Below, piece by piece: positions 53,728-61,707 of a DNA stretch of 64,000 bases (its first letter is position 1; every line of letters starts with the position of its first letter). A model generated the notes under the pieces. That model searched no databases, was not told the origin of the DNA, and saw only the letters and a program-made list of their open reading frames with translations. The translations under genes and the position numbers were made by a program. The DNA is taken from contig NZ_BAABJQ010000008.1 in NCBI RefSeq assembly GCF_039543385.1, forward strand, positions 1-64,000, written 5' to 3'. Source of the stretch: Rugosimonospora acidiphila (GTDB lineage Bacteria > Actinomycetota > Actinomycetes > Mycobacteriales > Micromonosporaceae).

Positions 53728-54153
53728 CTAACGGACCGGGGCGGCATGTTGCGTCCCAGCCCCATGATCTACACGCGCTGGTCGAGACAAAATGATGTGC
53801 CGTTCTGCCGCTTCTAGCAGGCGGCGGATGTCGACGGCTTTGTTCGGGATCCCGACTGCGGCGACTCGGCCATCGCCGTCGATCACGACGGCATACGGCG
53901 TTCCTTGGACCTCGAATCGGCTCTTGGGCGCGGTGGCGCTGGTCGCGCCAACCACCACCCAAGCGGGTAGGGGCGGAATCGGCGACTGATCCTTGGCATC
54001 CCGTACCAGCACGGCGCGTGCGTTGCTTGGCGGCCGGGACGTGATCTCATCCAGCGCACGGTCCACCCTGGCGAGCGCGCCCAACACAAGAATCGTGAGC
54101 ACAACGACCATGACTACGAGCGCACCGAAGGCAGCAATCCATGGACCCGCCAT
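53728..54153 (-). CDS. MauD-like membrane-anchored protein lacking redox cysteines
   Basis: A 141-residue protein with one N-terminal membrane helix (about 4-28) and a short extracytoplasmic part with PLPAWVVVGATSATAPKSRF and EVQGTPYAVVIDGDGRVAAV, then GIPNKAVDIRRLLEAAERHI. This matches the C-terminal half of MauD/TlpA-type thioredoxin proteins (the cis-Pro region GTPYAVVID). The middle part with the CxxC site is missing and the protein has no cysteine at all; MauD proteins are usually about 200 residues. Its start overlaps the MauE-like gene by 40 bp, and the protease gene begins 30 bp after its stop, so all three are probably co-transcribed. Confidence 0.65.
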   Translation of the reverse strand: MAGPWIAAFGALVVMVVVLTILVLGALARVDRALDEITSRPPSNARAVLVRDAKDQSPIPPLPAWVVVGATSATAPKSRFEVQGTPYAVVIDGDGRVAAVGIPNKAVDIRRLLEAAERHIILSRPARVDHGAGTQHAAPVR

Positions 54154-54701
54154 CGCCGCAGCGCCTCCAAACGGTTGTGCACGCGAAGGCCGACCGTCAA
54201 CGCCCGCCAGGTCATGCCAAGTAGCAGCAGCGCGATGACTGTGGCGAGTGCCGCATCACGCGACAAGCCCGACGTCGCGCGCCACAGCTCCTGCGAACTC
54301 GAAGGGGGAGGAATAGCGCTGGACAGGCCCGCAAGGATAGCCAAGCCACCGGTCCGCGCGACGAGCAGCCAGCTGACGGGTCTGTCCTCGCCAACACCGC
54401 AGCCGCAGGACGGTCGGCGCCCTCGAAGGAGTGCCGATGCCATCGCCAGCCCGAAGGAGGCGAACAGTGCGGCCGCGAGCCGAAGCATGACCGTCGGGTG
54501 CCAACCGCTGATAAGGCCGGCGCCGAGGATGACTTCGACGCCGGGAACGCTCCATGCCAGTGGCTCGACCAAGGCGGACGGCGCAAGCCGGTAACCGGCG
54601 ACGGCCATTGCGAACCGACGCGGTGCGCGCACCTTTGCGGCGGCAGCCGCGATCAGAAGGAAACCCTGCCACGTCAGAACGGCGAACTGGAACTCTCCCA
54701 C
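54114..54701 (-). CDS. MauE/DoxX-like redox membrane protein
   Basis: A 195-residue integral membrane protein; GTG with AAGG six bases upstream. About four hydrophobic segments (LTWQGFLLIAAAAAK; VPGVEVILGAGLI; LRLAAALFASFGLAMASAL; LVARTGGLAILAGL, then AALATVIALLLLGMTW). The cytosolic/extracytosolic loop RRPSCGCGVGEDRPVSWLL holds the conserved CxC of MauE proteins, which pass electrons to a thioredoxin-like partner for disulfide formation in exported proteins. It is the first gene of the set with the MauD-like and protease genes. It is divergent from a short MarR gene. Confidence 0.8.
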   Translation of the reverse strand: MGEFQFAVLTWQGFLLIAAAAAKVRAPRRFAMAVAGYRLAPSALVEPLAWSVPGVEVILGAGLISGWHPTVMLRLAAALFASFGLAMASALLRGRRPSCGCGVGEDRPVSWLLVARTGGLAILAGLSSAIPPPSSSQELWRATSGLSRDAALATVIALLLLGMTWRALTVGLRVHNRLEALRRWRVHGLLPSVRS

Positions 54702-54897
54702 GAGTGGCCTTCCCTATACGGTCACCAAAGCCGTCAGGCGGCGCCAGCTGGCTGCGAGCGCCGGGGTTCAGGTCGAACCGGGCTGGCCAGCGGTTCCATG
54801 GGGGCTCCCAGGTCCCCGGGGCGAGACGCCGACATCCGCGGCTCCTCGTGCCAACCTCGTCGTTTGATAGGTATCACTGTCTGACATCACGCACAAG

Positions 54898-54917
54898 AGA
54901 TTTTAGATTCAAAATCT
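54898..54917. promoter_or_regulatory. AT-rich palindrome ahead of the MarR gene
   Basis: AGATTTT-AGATTC-AAAATCT, perfect 7-bp arms with a 6-bp spacer, 13 bp upstream of the MarR start in a divergent gap. Such sites are typical MarR operators; it could control both the MarR gene and the leftward MauE-protease unit. Confidence 0.55.
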
Positions 54918-54929
54918 ATAGGGGCGGAG

Positions 54930-55280
54930 TTGGCGGGCGGCTCGTCGCGCGGGTACCGGATCCTCGCGGTGGCGGCCGGCGACGGCCTCGGCACGCAGTT
55001 GGCGATAGCCAACCAGGTCGGCGTCGACCGCACGGTGATGACCTACCTGCTCGACGACCTCGGGCGGGCCGGCCTGATCGAACGCCGCCCCGACCCGGCC
55101 GACCGCCGGGTACGCCGGATCGCCGTCACCGACAAGGGCCGAGAGTTGCTTGTAGAGCTCAACCGGCGGCTGTGCCGGACCGAGAACGACTGCTCGCCGC
55201 CCCTCGATGAGCCGGAGCGGACCACCTTCCGCGCCCTGCTGTGGCGCCTCGCCACGGATGTGACCGTACGCGGAGGGTAG
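54930..55280 (+). CDS. short MarR-family regulator
   Basis: A 116-residue protein from TTG (AGGGG five bases upstream). It keeps the winged helix: GYRILAVAAGDGLGTQLAIA, NQVGVDRTVMTYLLDDLGRA, GLIERRPDPADRRVRRIAVT and the C-terminal helix FRALLWRLA. The first dimerisation helices (about 35-45 residues) normally ahead of this part are missing; upstream codons in frame show no such helix. It may be a naturally short member or a truncated gene. The palindrome just upstream argues that it is still autoregulated. Confidence 0.65.
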   Translation: MAGGSSRGYRILAVAAGDGLGTQLAIANQVGVDRTVMTYLLDDLGRAGLIERRPDPADRRVRRIAVTDKGRELLVELNRRLCRTENDCSPPLDEPERTTFRALLWRLATDVTVRGG

Positions 55281-55514
55281 GTAGGCCAGCGGTGACGCCC
55301 CACGAATGTCATGGGCGAGCGAGGGGAGTTCTCACTGCCGGGGGCTCCGGGTCCGGGACAGTCTAGCGAGGCCCGCGAGTAACAGGAGCGGGCGCTGCGC
55401 GCTCGTTCCGTGCGTTCGGAGACCGCCGCTGTCAAGGGACAACCCGCGCCGCGCCTGGCGGTTCAGGCCGGAAACATTGTTAAATCCATCGACCCTGACA
55501 GTGCAATTTCTGTA

Positions 55515-56843
55515 TCAGTGCTGTGGTGGCGGTGGCTGCCGGGCCAGGGTTCGGTCGAGTTCGGCGAACCACTCCCGCGCTATCACCGCGGTGACCGGGT
55601 CGGCTTCCATACGACGCAACGCCTCCCGACCGCGCAGGTCATTGCGAAGTGCGAGTCCGACGGCAGCCAGGATGCGCGCGGGCGGGTGCGGGTCGGTCAA
55701 GTGGGCGGTGAGGACGGCGTGGACTTGGGCGGTGTTGAGGTAGGCATTGGCGAGGGTGCCCAGTGCTGCCGTGCGGGTTTCGGGGACCAGGTCCTCGGCG
55801 AGTTCGATCAGCGTCGTTATCAGTACGGGCTGTGGAGGGCGTGCCGGGGCGGGCAGCGTCGAGTCGCGCCGCGAACCGGTGACGCAGATCAGCTCCATGG
55901 CCACCCGAGCGCGGACCGAGGGATCGCTATGGTGGGCGTGCGGCAGGATTTCGAGCAGGTGCGTACCGGGTCGGGCGCGGATGGAGTACTCGGCGAAGGC
56001 GCCGATCAGGTTGTCGAGCACCGTCGGGTCCGGCTCGTTGCGGAGCCGGGCGGCGAGTGCGTCCAAGGCCCGCGCGCCGAACGGCCGCTGGTCGAAACTG
56101 AGCCCGTACACAATCTCGGCCGCGAACAGCCGTTCCTTAGTGGTGGGATGCGCCAATCGGGCGGCGAGCCAGTCGAACACCTCGGCATCGCGTTCCGCGC
56201 GCTGCACGATCGTCGTATAAGCCTGCGCGGCATCCCACGAGTCGCGGTCGGCGCTGTGCATGGCGCGCTCGGCGAGCTCGTCGCACGGCGTGAGGATGCC
56301 CAACTTCTCTTCCAGCAAGGTGACGACGGCCCGGTGCGCCGCCCAGACCTGGTCCTGGCGGCCGTCGCCGGTGCGAACGCGGACTCGCACCGCCATCGGG
56401 CCGCCGTCGAGCCAGGCGGGCATCCGGTCGCGGTCGACCACGGTCGCCGGGTCGCCCACCGCGTCGAGACGCCGACACAGCTCCTGTTCCGGGTCGACCG
56501 TCAGCCAGGCCCGGGCTAGATGAAGCGCCGCCCGCAGCGACTGCTCGGGAACTGTCGGCAACGACGGGTGGGTGTGGGTCGGCAGCACCCTGAGCAGCAC
56601 GTTCCAGGCGCCGTGCTCGGCGAGCCAGCTCACCGGTTCGACACCGCTGGACCGGGATCGATTCGGGTTCGCACCGGACCAGAGCAACTGCTCGACGATC
56701 TCGGCGTGCCCGGCGACGGCCGCCTCCCGCAGCAGCGTGCTGCCGACCTCGCCGGCCAGGTCGACATCGCGCAGCTCCCACAGCAGCGAATGCACCCGCT
56801 CGATATCACCGGTCCGGATCGAGGCAATCAGGTGTTCCGTCAC
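55515..56843 (-). CDS. ankyrin/HEAT-repeat protein
   Basis: A 442-residue cytoplasmic protein. The frame is open to 57041, but a GTG at 56843 lies behind AAGGAGG (11-nt spacing) and begins at VTEHLIASIRTGDIERVHSL. The N-terminal part has two ankyrin-like repeats (VGSTLLREAAVAGHAEIVEQ; LLWSGANPN). The remainder is a run of HEAT-like helices: DSWDAAQAYTTIVQRAERDA, RPFGARALDALAARL, DPTVLDNLIGAFAEYS and HPPARILAAVGLALRNDLRG. These are protein-interaction scaffolds; no catalytic motif is visible. It is divergent from the DUF488 gene. Confidence 0.75.
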   Translation of the reverse strand: MTEHLIASIRTGDIERVHSLLWELRDVDLAGEVGSTLLREAAVAGHAEIVEQLLWSGANPNRSRSSGVEPVSWLAEHGAWNVLLRVLPTHTHPSLPTVPEQSLRAALHLARAWLTVDPEQELCRRLDAVGDPATVVDRDRMPAWLDGGPMAVRVRVRTGDGRQDQVWAAHRAVVTLLEEKLGILTPCDELAERAMHSADRDSWDAAQAYTTIVQRAERDAEVFDWLAARLAHPTTKERLFAAEIVYGLSFDQRPFGARALDALAARLRNEPDPTVLDNLIGAFAEYSIRARPGTHLLEILPHAHHSDPSVRARVAMELICVTGSRRDSTLPAPARPPQPVLITTLIELAEDLVPETRTAALGTLANAYLNTAQVHAVLTAHLTDPHPPARILAAVGLALRNDLRGREALRRMEADPVTAVIAREWFAELDRTLARQPPPPQH

Positions 56844-57130
56844 TCGTACATTTACCTCCTTACGGACCGGAGCAACCGGCGTGCCCAGGCCGCGGCGACG
56901 TGCCGGCTGTCCGGCACGGCTCCCACCACACACCCGGTACGCACCCGGTAAAGTCGCGACGGAGTTTCCGCAACGGCATGTCTCCAGTTTCAGGGCTAAC
57001 ACGCCGGACTTGGGCTGCCCGACGCCGTCGATCTCCGTCACGCCCGCAAGCTTGTCACGAGTATCGCCGGCAACGCCGTCCCGCGGTGGTGTCGTTTGTG
57101 CCGGGACATGTTGTAGGGGTGCAAGATGGG

Positions 57131-57499
57131 GTGGTGGCGAAGACGCATCAGGTCCGGGTGGCGCGGGTGTACGACCCGCCGTCCGGCGGCGCGGCCCGGG
57201 TGCTCGTCGACCGGCTGTGGCCGCGCGGCCTGACCAAGGAGGCCGCCGCGCTGGACGAGTGGTGTAAGCGGGTCGCGCCGTCGAACGAGCTGCGCCACTG
57301 GTACGGGCACGATCCGCAGCGGTTCGACGCGTTCAGCGCCCGGTACCTGGAGGAGTTGCGGGAGCCGGAGCGGGCCGAGGCGCTTGACGGTCTCCGGGCG
57401 CTGTGCCGCCGGAGGGACGTGACGCTGCTGACCGCGACGACCACACCGGACATCAGCCACGCGGCCGTGCTCGCCCGGCTGCTTGCTGGCGGAGGTTGA
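57131..57499 (+). CDS. DUF488-family protein (YeaO-like)
   Basis: A 122-residue soluble protein with the family pattern RVARVYDPPSGGAARVLVDR-LWPRGLTKE, LDEWCKRVAPSNELRHWYGH and RDVTLLTATTTPDISHAAVL. Possible starts are GTG 57119, 57131 or 57134; I use 57131, just before the conserved region. The family's biochemical role is not established. One cysteine of the usual LDxWxKxLAPS motif region (EWCKRVAPS) is retained. Confidence 0.8.
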   Translation: MVAKTHQVRVARVYDPPSGGAARVLVDRLWPRGLTKEAAALDEWCKRVAPSNELRHWYGHDPQRFDAFSARYLEELREPERAEALDGLRALCRRRDVTLLTATTTPDISHAAVLARLLAGGG

Positions 57500-57734
57500 C
57501 CGGGCGGGCCGCGACGACTGCCCGGGCCGGAGCCAGGATGCCGGGTTCGCGGGCACGGCATTGGCGCTGTCTACCGCTCAGAGTCAGGAGCGGGTGGGGC
57601 GGGCCGTCCGGAATGATACGAATAATCACAGTATGAGCGCCTCGGTGATTATCCGCGACCGTACTCGCGGTACCACCTGCGCTGGATCACAGTTCCGTTA
57701 CCGAAAATCTCGGGTCGAGCGGGCCGTTCGTTAA

Positions 57735-57752
57735 AAGGACTCAAGGGTCTCT
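57735..57752 (+). promoter_or_regulatory. degenerate copy of the TTGGAC-N6-GTCC palindrome ahead of tetR
   Basis: AAGGAC-TCAAGG-GTCTCT lies 42 bp upstream of the TetR start. The core GGAC-N6-GTCT differs by one base from the four better sites further right, so it may be a weaker autoregulatory site. Confidence 0.35.
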
Positions 57753-57793
57753 TCTTCCTGGAAGATCCGGGTGTCGCTGAATACGATTGGTCC

Positions 57794-58447
57794 ATGAGCG
57801 ACGAACATGGAGCTCCGCTGACGAAACGGCGGAGGATCAGTCAGCGGGGCATCGCCACGCGAGAGCGGATCGTCGAGGCGGCGAACCGGCTGATGTTCGT
57901 ACGCGGAGTCAACGCCACGACCCTCGACGACGTCCGAGAGGCGAGCCAGACGAGTAAGTCTCAGCTCTACCACCACTTCGCCGACAAACAGGAACTCGTG
58001 CGTGCGGTGGTCAAGTACCGCGGCGCTCTGGTGCTGGAACGTGAGCACGGGCGGCTTGAACTGCTCAAGTCGTTCTCTGGCCTGGTTCGATGGCGTAACG
58101 CGCTGGTCCAGGCCAATTCGCTGCAGAACGGAGCCTACGGGTGCGGACTCGGGTCGATGGCCGTCGAGTTGTCCGATCAGGATGAGCAGGCCCGCTCGAC
58201 GCTGCTGGAGACGTTCGCGGCGTGGGAGAAGCTGATCAGCGACGGCCTGCACCGGATGCAGGAGAGCGGCGCGTTGGCCCAGGAGGCCGATCCCGAGAAG
58301 CTGGCCACTGGTCTGATGGCAGCTCTTCAAGGTGGTTACCTGCTCGCGAACGCCGCGCACGACGTGGAGCCGATGGCGGTTGCTCTGGACATGGCGTTGG
58401 AACACATAAAGTCGTTCCTCACAGAGCCCAGTAAAACAACCCGCTGA
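57794..58447 (+). CDS. TetR-family transcriptional repressor
   Basis: A 217-residue regulator. The N-terminal helix-turn-helix is IATRERIVEAANRLMFVRGV, NATTLDDVREASQTSKSQLY, HHFADKQELVRAVVKYR (about residues 20-76). The C-terminal ligand domain (RWRNALVQANSLQNGAYGCG, LGSMAVELSDQDEQARSTLL, ETFAAWEKLISDGLHRMQES) matches the TetR_C LmrA/YxaF-like group, which often senses small lipophilic compounds and controls efflux or oxidoreductase genes. It heads the region with NTF2-like, OsmC-like, MFS and GNAT genes, and palindromic sites precede several of them. Confidence 0.9.
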   Translation: MSDEHGAPLTKRRRISQRGIATRERIVEAANRLMFVRGVNATTLDDVREASQTSKSQLYHHFADKQELVRAVVKYRGALVLEREHGRLELLKSFSGLVRWRNALVQANSLQNGAYGCGLGSMAVELSDQDEQARSTLLETFAAWEKLISDGLHRMQESGALAQEADPEKLATGLMAALQGGYLLANAAHDVEPMAVALDMALEHIKSFLTEPSKTTR

Positions 58448-58572
58448 GCAACGCGCTCGACAGCGTCCGGTTGCCCTGCCCTTCCGGGATCACCGCCCGG
58501 GTGTCGCGTCCGTGAAGCTCTGCGGCTCGGGAGTCCAACTGACCCGAGCCATGTCGACGAGGTCGCCCTTCA

Positions 58573-58609
58573 ATGGCGAAAGCCGATCTGCCGAGCCGGC
58601 TTTCGCCAT
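58573..58609 (+). terminator. hairpin downstream of tetR
   Basis: Perfect 13-bp arms (ATGGCGAAAGCCG and its complement) with an 11-nt loop, 125 bp past the TetR stop. Confidence 0.5.
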
Positions 58610-58790
58610 CCACAACACGATCCGCTTCCGGGTCGCCCACCACGCCGGTACGTCCCAGGCGCGGTCAACCGCCCGGCCGCTGCCGTTGCGACTCTCCCTC
58701 ACGCCGCCCTGGTGACCGTGGACGTGTGCAGCCATTTAGCCGCGTCTGGACGATTTCGCCAGCGCCAGCGGACGACTCCGCGGTGCTACA

Positions 58791-58808
58791 CTGGACCAAT
58801 CCGTCCAG
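58791..58808. promoter_or_regulatory. operator-like palindrome ahead of the NTF2-like gene
   Basis: CTGGAC-CAATCC-GTCCAG, perfect 6-bp arms and a 6-bp spacer, 38 bp upstream of the start codon. A second half-site CTGGAC with a degraded partner lies 45 bp further upstream. Confidence 0.6.
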
Positions 58809-58845
58809 TTACGACCGCTCAGTTCAGTCAACACGAGGAACCGAA

Positions 58846-59250
58846 ATGTCTGAGTCCTATGCACTCCCCACCGAACCCGAAGACGTCGTCGCGTCGCTGA
58901 TTGAGCGGTTTAACTCCGGCGAGGTCAGCGCGATGTTGGCCTTGTACGAGCCGGAGGCCGCGTTCGTCGTGAAAGACGGACGAACCGTCACTGGTCATGC
59001 CGAGATCGCTGCGCAGCTCGAGCCCGATCTCAAGTATGGCCTGCCGCTGGAGGCCAAGGCGCGCCACGTGTTCGTTGCCGGCGATACCGCCCTGCTCGTG
59101 CTGGACTGGTCGATTGATGGCAACGGGCCCGACGGCGAGCACGTGCATCTGGAAGGCTCGGCGAGCGATGTCGTGCGTCGCGGCGCGGATGGGTTCTGGC
59201 GGTACGTGATCGACAATAATCTCGGGACGGCGGTGCGACAGCCCGCCTGA
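58846..59250 (+). CDS. NTF2-like/SnoaL-type small protein (DUF4440-like)
   Basis: A 134-residue protein; ATG with GAGGAA close upstream. It has the NTF2-like fold pattern: DVVASLIERFNSGEVSAMLA, LYEPEAAFVVKDGRTVTGHA-EIAAQL, then strands ARHVFVAGDTALLVLDWSID and WRYVIDNNLGTAV. Members serve as small-molecule-binding proteins, isomerases or stress proteins; no catalytic residues can be assigned. An operator-like palindrome overlaps its promoter region, suggesting TetR control. Confidence 0.8.
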   Translation: MSESYALPTEPEDVVASLIERFNSGEVSAMLALYEPEAAFVVKDGRTVTGHAEIAAQLEPDLKYGLPLEAKARHVFVAGDTALLVLDWSIDGNGPDGEHVHLEGSASDVVRRGADGFWRYVIDNNLGTAVRQPA

Positions 59251-59387
59251 ACACGTGGCCGCCACGTGGTGAAACTGTCCGTGTCACGAAGGATTGGGCT
59301 TCCACGCTCAAGGTTCGGTGCGGCGCCGGCTAGCCCAGGTTCCGAAAGCGTCACGAGCGCGAGGCAACCATCAGGCCACTCACTTAA

Positions 59388-59405
59388 TTGGACTATATAG
59401 TCCGG
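59388..59405. promoter_or_regulatory. operator-like palindrome ahead of the OsmC-like gene
   Basis: TTGGAC-TATATA-GTCCGG contains a perfect 14-bp palindrome GGACTATATAGTCC. The TATATA centre could be the -10 box itself, so a bound repressor would cover it. It lies about 130 bp upstream of the start codon. Confidence 0.65.
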
Positions 59406-59533
59406 CTAAGCTAGCCTGTTCACGCATCTGGTCATCGGGCCGCCTGGCCGAAGCCTGCGGTCACGACGCCGCTGCCCGTTCCCCAGTCGCGTATCTCACG
59501 CGTCGCCTACAGAAACTTGAGGAGGGCTCTCCG

Positions 59534-60154
59534 ATGGAGACCGATCAGGATCGCGTCGTCGCAAGCGCACGAGCCGTCCTTCCGGCTACCGGGCGCCGGC
59601 ACACGGACTTGACTACCCGCGGCTTCGCGTTCATAGCTGACGAGCCACACAACGGTGTACCTGGCGAGGGCCCGACACCAACGGAGTACCTGTTGATGGC
59701 GCTTGCGTCGTGTACCGCCCAAACCCTGCGGCAGTACGTTGACTACAAGTTCGACTACGCTGGCGACATCACCGTGGAGATCGACTACCACGAGCCTCGA
59801 CAGGACGGCGCAGAGCGTTACCTGCAGCGCACGATCACGCTGAGCGAAGAGCCTGATCCCCACGACTTGGAAGTGATGCACGAGATCGCCGAGCGGTCTC
59901 CGGTCACTCTGCTGATCCAGTTCGCTTGGAGCGTACGCACCGAGTTCGTCGGCCCGCACCGACCCCGACACCTAGCTGCTCGAGGATCATCGCCAAGCAG
60001 CAAGAACTGGCCTCTGGTCTCCCTGGGTACCCACTGGGGCAAGCCTCCGGGGGCACCCACACCGGCCAGTCGGCCGCTGCAAGCTCAATGGCTTGCCGCC
60101 CGCGGCCGGCGTTGTGGTCATACACGTCGGCGTAGGGACCTCATCGAGGGCTAA
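59534..60154 (+). CDS. OsmC-like protein without the second catalytic cysteine and with a C-terminal extension
   Basis: A 206-residue protein; ATG with GAGGAGGG seven bases upstream. Residues 1-140 are OsmC/Ohr-like: FIADEPHNGVPGEGPTPTEY, LLMALASCTAQTLRQYVDYK and EVMHEIAERSPVTLLIQFAW. The peroxidatic Cys (ASCTAQTL) is present, but the position of the resolving Cys, usually in a HRCPV-like motif, is Ser (ERSPV). After about residue 140 a 65-residue Arg/Pro-rich tail (GPHRPRHLAARGSS...) has no family counterpart and looks like read-through into formerly non-coding DNA. Peroxide-reducing activity is therefore doubtful. An operator-like site lies upstream. Confidence 0.75.
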   Translation: METDQDRVVASARAVLPATGRRHTDLTTRGFAFIADEPHNGVPGEGPTPTEYLLMALASCTAQTLRQYVDYKFDYAGDITVEIDYHEPRQDGAERYLQRTITLSEEPDPHDLEVMHEIAERSPVTLLIQFAWSVRTEFVGPHRPRHLAARGSSPSSKNWPLVSLGTHWGKPPGAPTPASRPLQAQWLAARGRRCGHTRRRRDLIEG

Positions 60155-60307
60155 CGCGGCTGCGCGACCGCGCAGCCGCGCACTGGGCTCAGGAAGGTCG
60201 ATCGCGACGTGAACTGTTGTGACTGCCCGGATGACTCGCGCAAATACACCGTGGGGTGCTTACAGACCAGAACCCAGTCACGCGCATATGACGAGTGAGA
60301 AGAACAC

Positions 60308-61603
60308 ATGATCGAAAATGAAGAGGCGACGTCGACACACCACGCACCGCAGGTGCGCGTGGTCACGGCATCGTCGTGCACCGCGGCCGTCCCGACCCAG
60401 CCCCCGGCCGCCCGCGCTGCCGCCACTGCTTCGCAGCCCGGTAGCAGACGGGGTTGGGCGTCAGTCGGTGCGGTCGCGCTCGGCGCGTTCGTCATCGTCA
60501 TGACGGAGACACTGCCAGTGGGGCTGCTACCGCAGATCGCTGACGGACTGCATGTCTCGCTCGGCCTCGCGGGGCTGATGGTGCTCGTGCCGGGCTTCAG
60601 CGCCGCGGTATCGGCGCCGCTGTTCTTCCTCCGCTCCGGCCGTTTCAACCGGCGCTCGGTCATCGTCGTCCTGGGTCTAACGGTGCTGGTGTCGAACGCG
60701 GTCGTCGCCGTGGCGCCGAACTTCGTCCTGGTGCTGATCGCCCGTGTGCTCTTCGGCGCCACCCTCGGAGCCTTCTGGACCGTGGTCCCACCGGTCGGAC
60801 CCAAGCTGGTGGGCCGGGCCGGCGGAACTCGCGCCATCACCATCATCGCGGCCGGTATTTCGGGTGGGACGGTGGTGGGGCTGCCGGCGGGACAGTTCCT
60901 CGGCAATCTCGTCGGCTGGCGCCTCACGTTCGCCATTGCGGCGGCGGCGACACTACTTGTCGTGGCTGTGCAGACGGTCGTGCTGCCGGGTATTCCGTCG
61001 GATGGGCGCACGCACCTGCGTGATCTCGTGGCAGTCGTGACGCGGCGGGCCGCCCGGTTTGGGATGGCAGCGGGCGCGATGGTGTTCATCGGACAGTTCA
61101 CCGCCTGGACCTATGTCACCCCGTTCCTGATAGACCACACGCATCTGTCCAGCGGCATGATCTCCCTGCTGTATGTCATCTACGGCTGCGGTGGCATCGT
61201 CGGCTCACTCATCGCCGGATCGCTGTTCAAGCGCGGAGTGATCGGCAGCTTCGCCGGGGCGGCGGCGGTGGTGGCCGCATTGCTCATCGGGCTGGCGAGC
61301 GCGGGCACCCTGCACTGGCTGGCTGGCCTGTTGCTCGTGCTGTGGGGTTTGTTCTGGGGAATCGTGAACCCGGGAACGCTGGTCTGGATACTCGACGCGG
61401 CCCCGGATATGCCGGAGGCCGCGTCGGCGGTGAATGTGGCGAACCTTCAGATAGCCGTGGCGGCAGGGTCCGGCCTCGGCGCGATCCTTGTCTCATCGGC
61501 GACCTTGCAGACGGTGTTCCTCACGGCCGGCTTCATCGTCCTTGCCTCCGCCGTGCTCGCCGCGGTGGCGGCGCGGTTCGTGACACTCGCACGGCGGGAA
61601 TGA
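60308..61603 (+). CDS. MFS transporter, DHA1-like (AraJ type)
   Basis: A 431-residue membrane transporter with an unusual 45-residue polar N-terminal tail, then twelve predicted helices. Motifs: VIVMTETLPVGLLPQIADGL in the first helix region, the loop RSGRFNRRSVIVVLGLTV, RVLFGATLGAFWTVVPPVGP and GTRAITIIAAGISGGTVVGL-PAGQFLGNLVGWR, which is characteristic of sugar-efflux/chloramphenicol-resistance-like DHA1 members. It probably exports drugs or sugars. No operator-like palindrome is seen directly upstream, and the gap after the OsmC gene is 150 bp. Confidence 0.85.
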   Translation: MIENEEATSTHHAPQVRVVTASSCTAAVPTQPPAARAAATASQPGSRRGWASVGAVALGAFVIVMTETLPVGLLPQIADGLHVSLGLAGLMVLVPGFSAAVSAPLFFLRSGRFNRRSVIVVLGLTVLVSNAVVAVAPNFVLVLIARVLFGATLGAFWTVVPPVGPKLVGRAGGTRAITIIAAGISGGTVVGLPAGQFLGNLVGWRLTFAIAAAATLLVVAVQTVVLPGIPSDGRTHLRDLVAVVTRRAARFGMAAGAMVFIGQFTAWTYVTPFLIDHTHLSSGMISLLYVIYGCGGIVGSLIAGSLFKRGVIGSFAGAAAVVAALLIGLASAGTLHWLAGLLLVLWGLFWGIVNPGTLVWILDAAPDMPEAASAVNVANLQIAVAAGSGLGAILVSSATLQTVFLTAGFIVLASAVLAAVAARFVTLARRE

Positions 61604-61707
61604 ATGAGCAGACCGGAACGGGGCAGAGGCGGCCGTGCACCGCGAGGCGCGCACCGCGAAACCTCTAGAAGCGCCCGCATGGTTCAGAACAAGAGAAAGA
61701 GGGATCG

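Larger units (their letters stand above)
58448..58845. other. intergenic region between tetR and the NTF2-like gene
   Basis: About 400 bp. It holds a hairpin (58573-58609), a half-site CTGGAC at 58746 and the operator at 58791. A minus-strand frame at 58490-58735 has no ribosome-binding site or recognised motif and I do not call it. Confidence 0.45.

Noticed and set aside
58490..58735. 81-codon minus-strand frame between tetR and the NTF2-like gene
   Set aside because: No ribosome-binding site and no recognised family; it overlaps a probable terminator hairpin.
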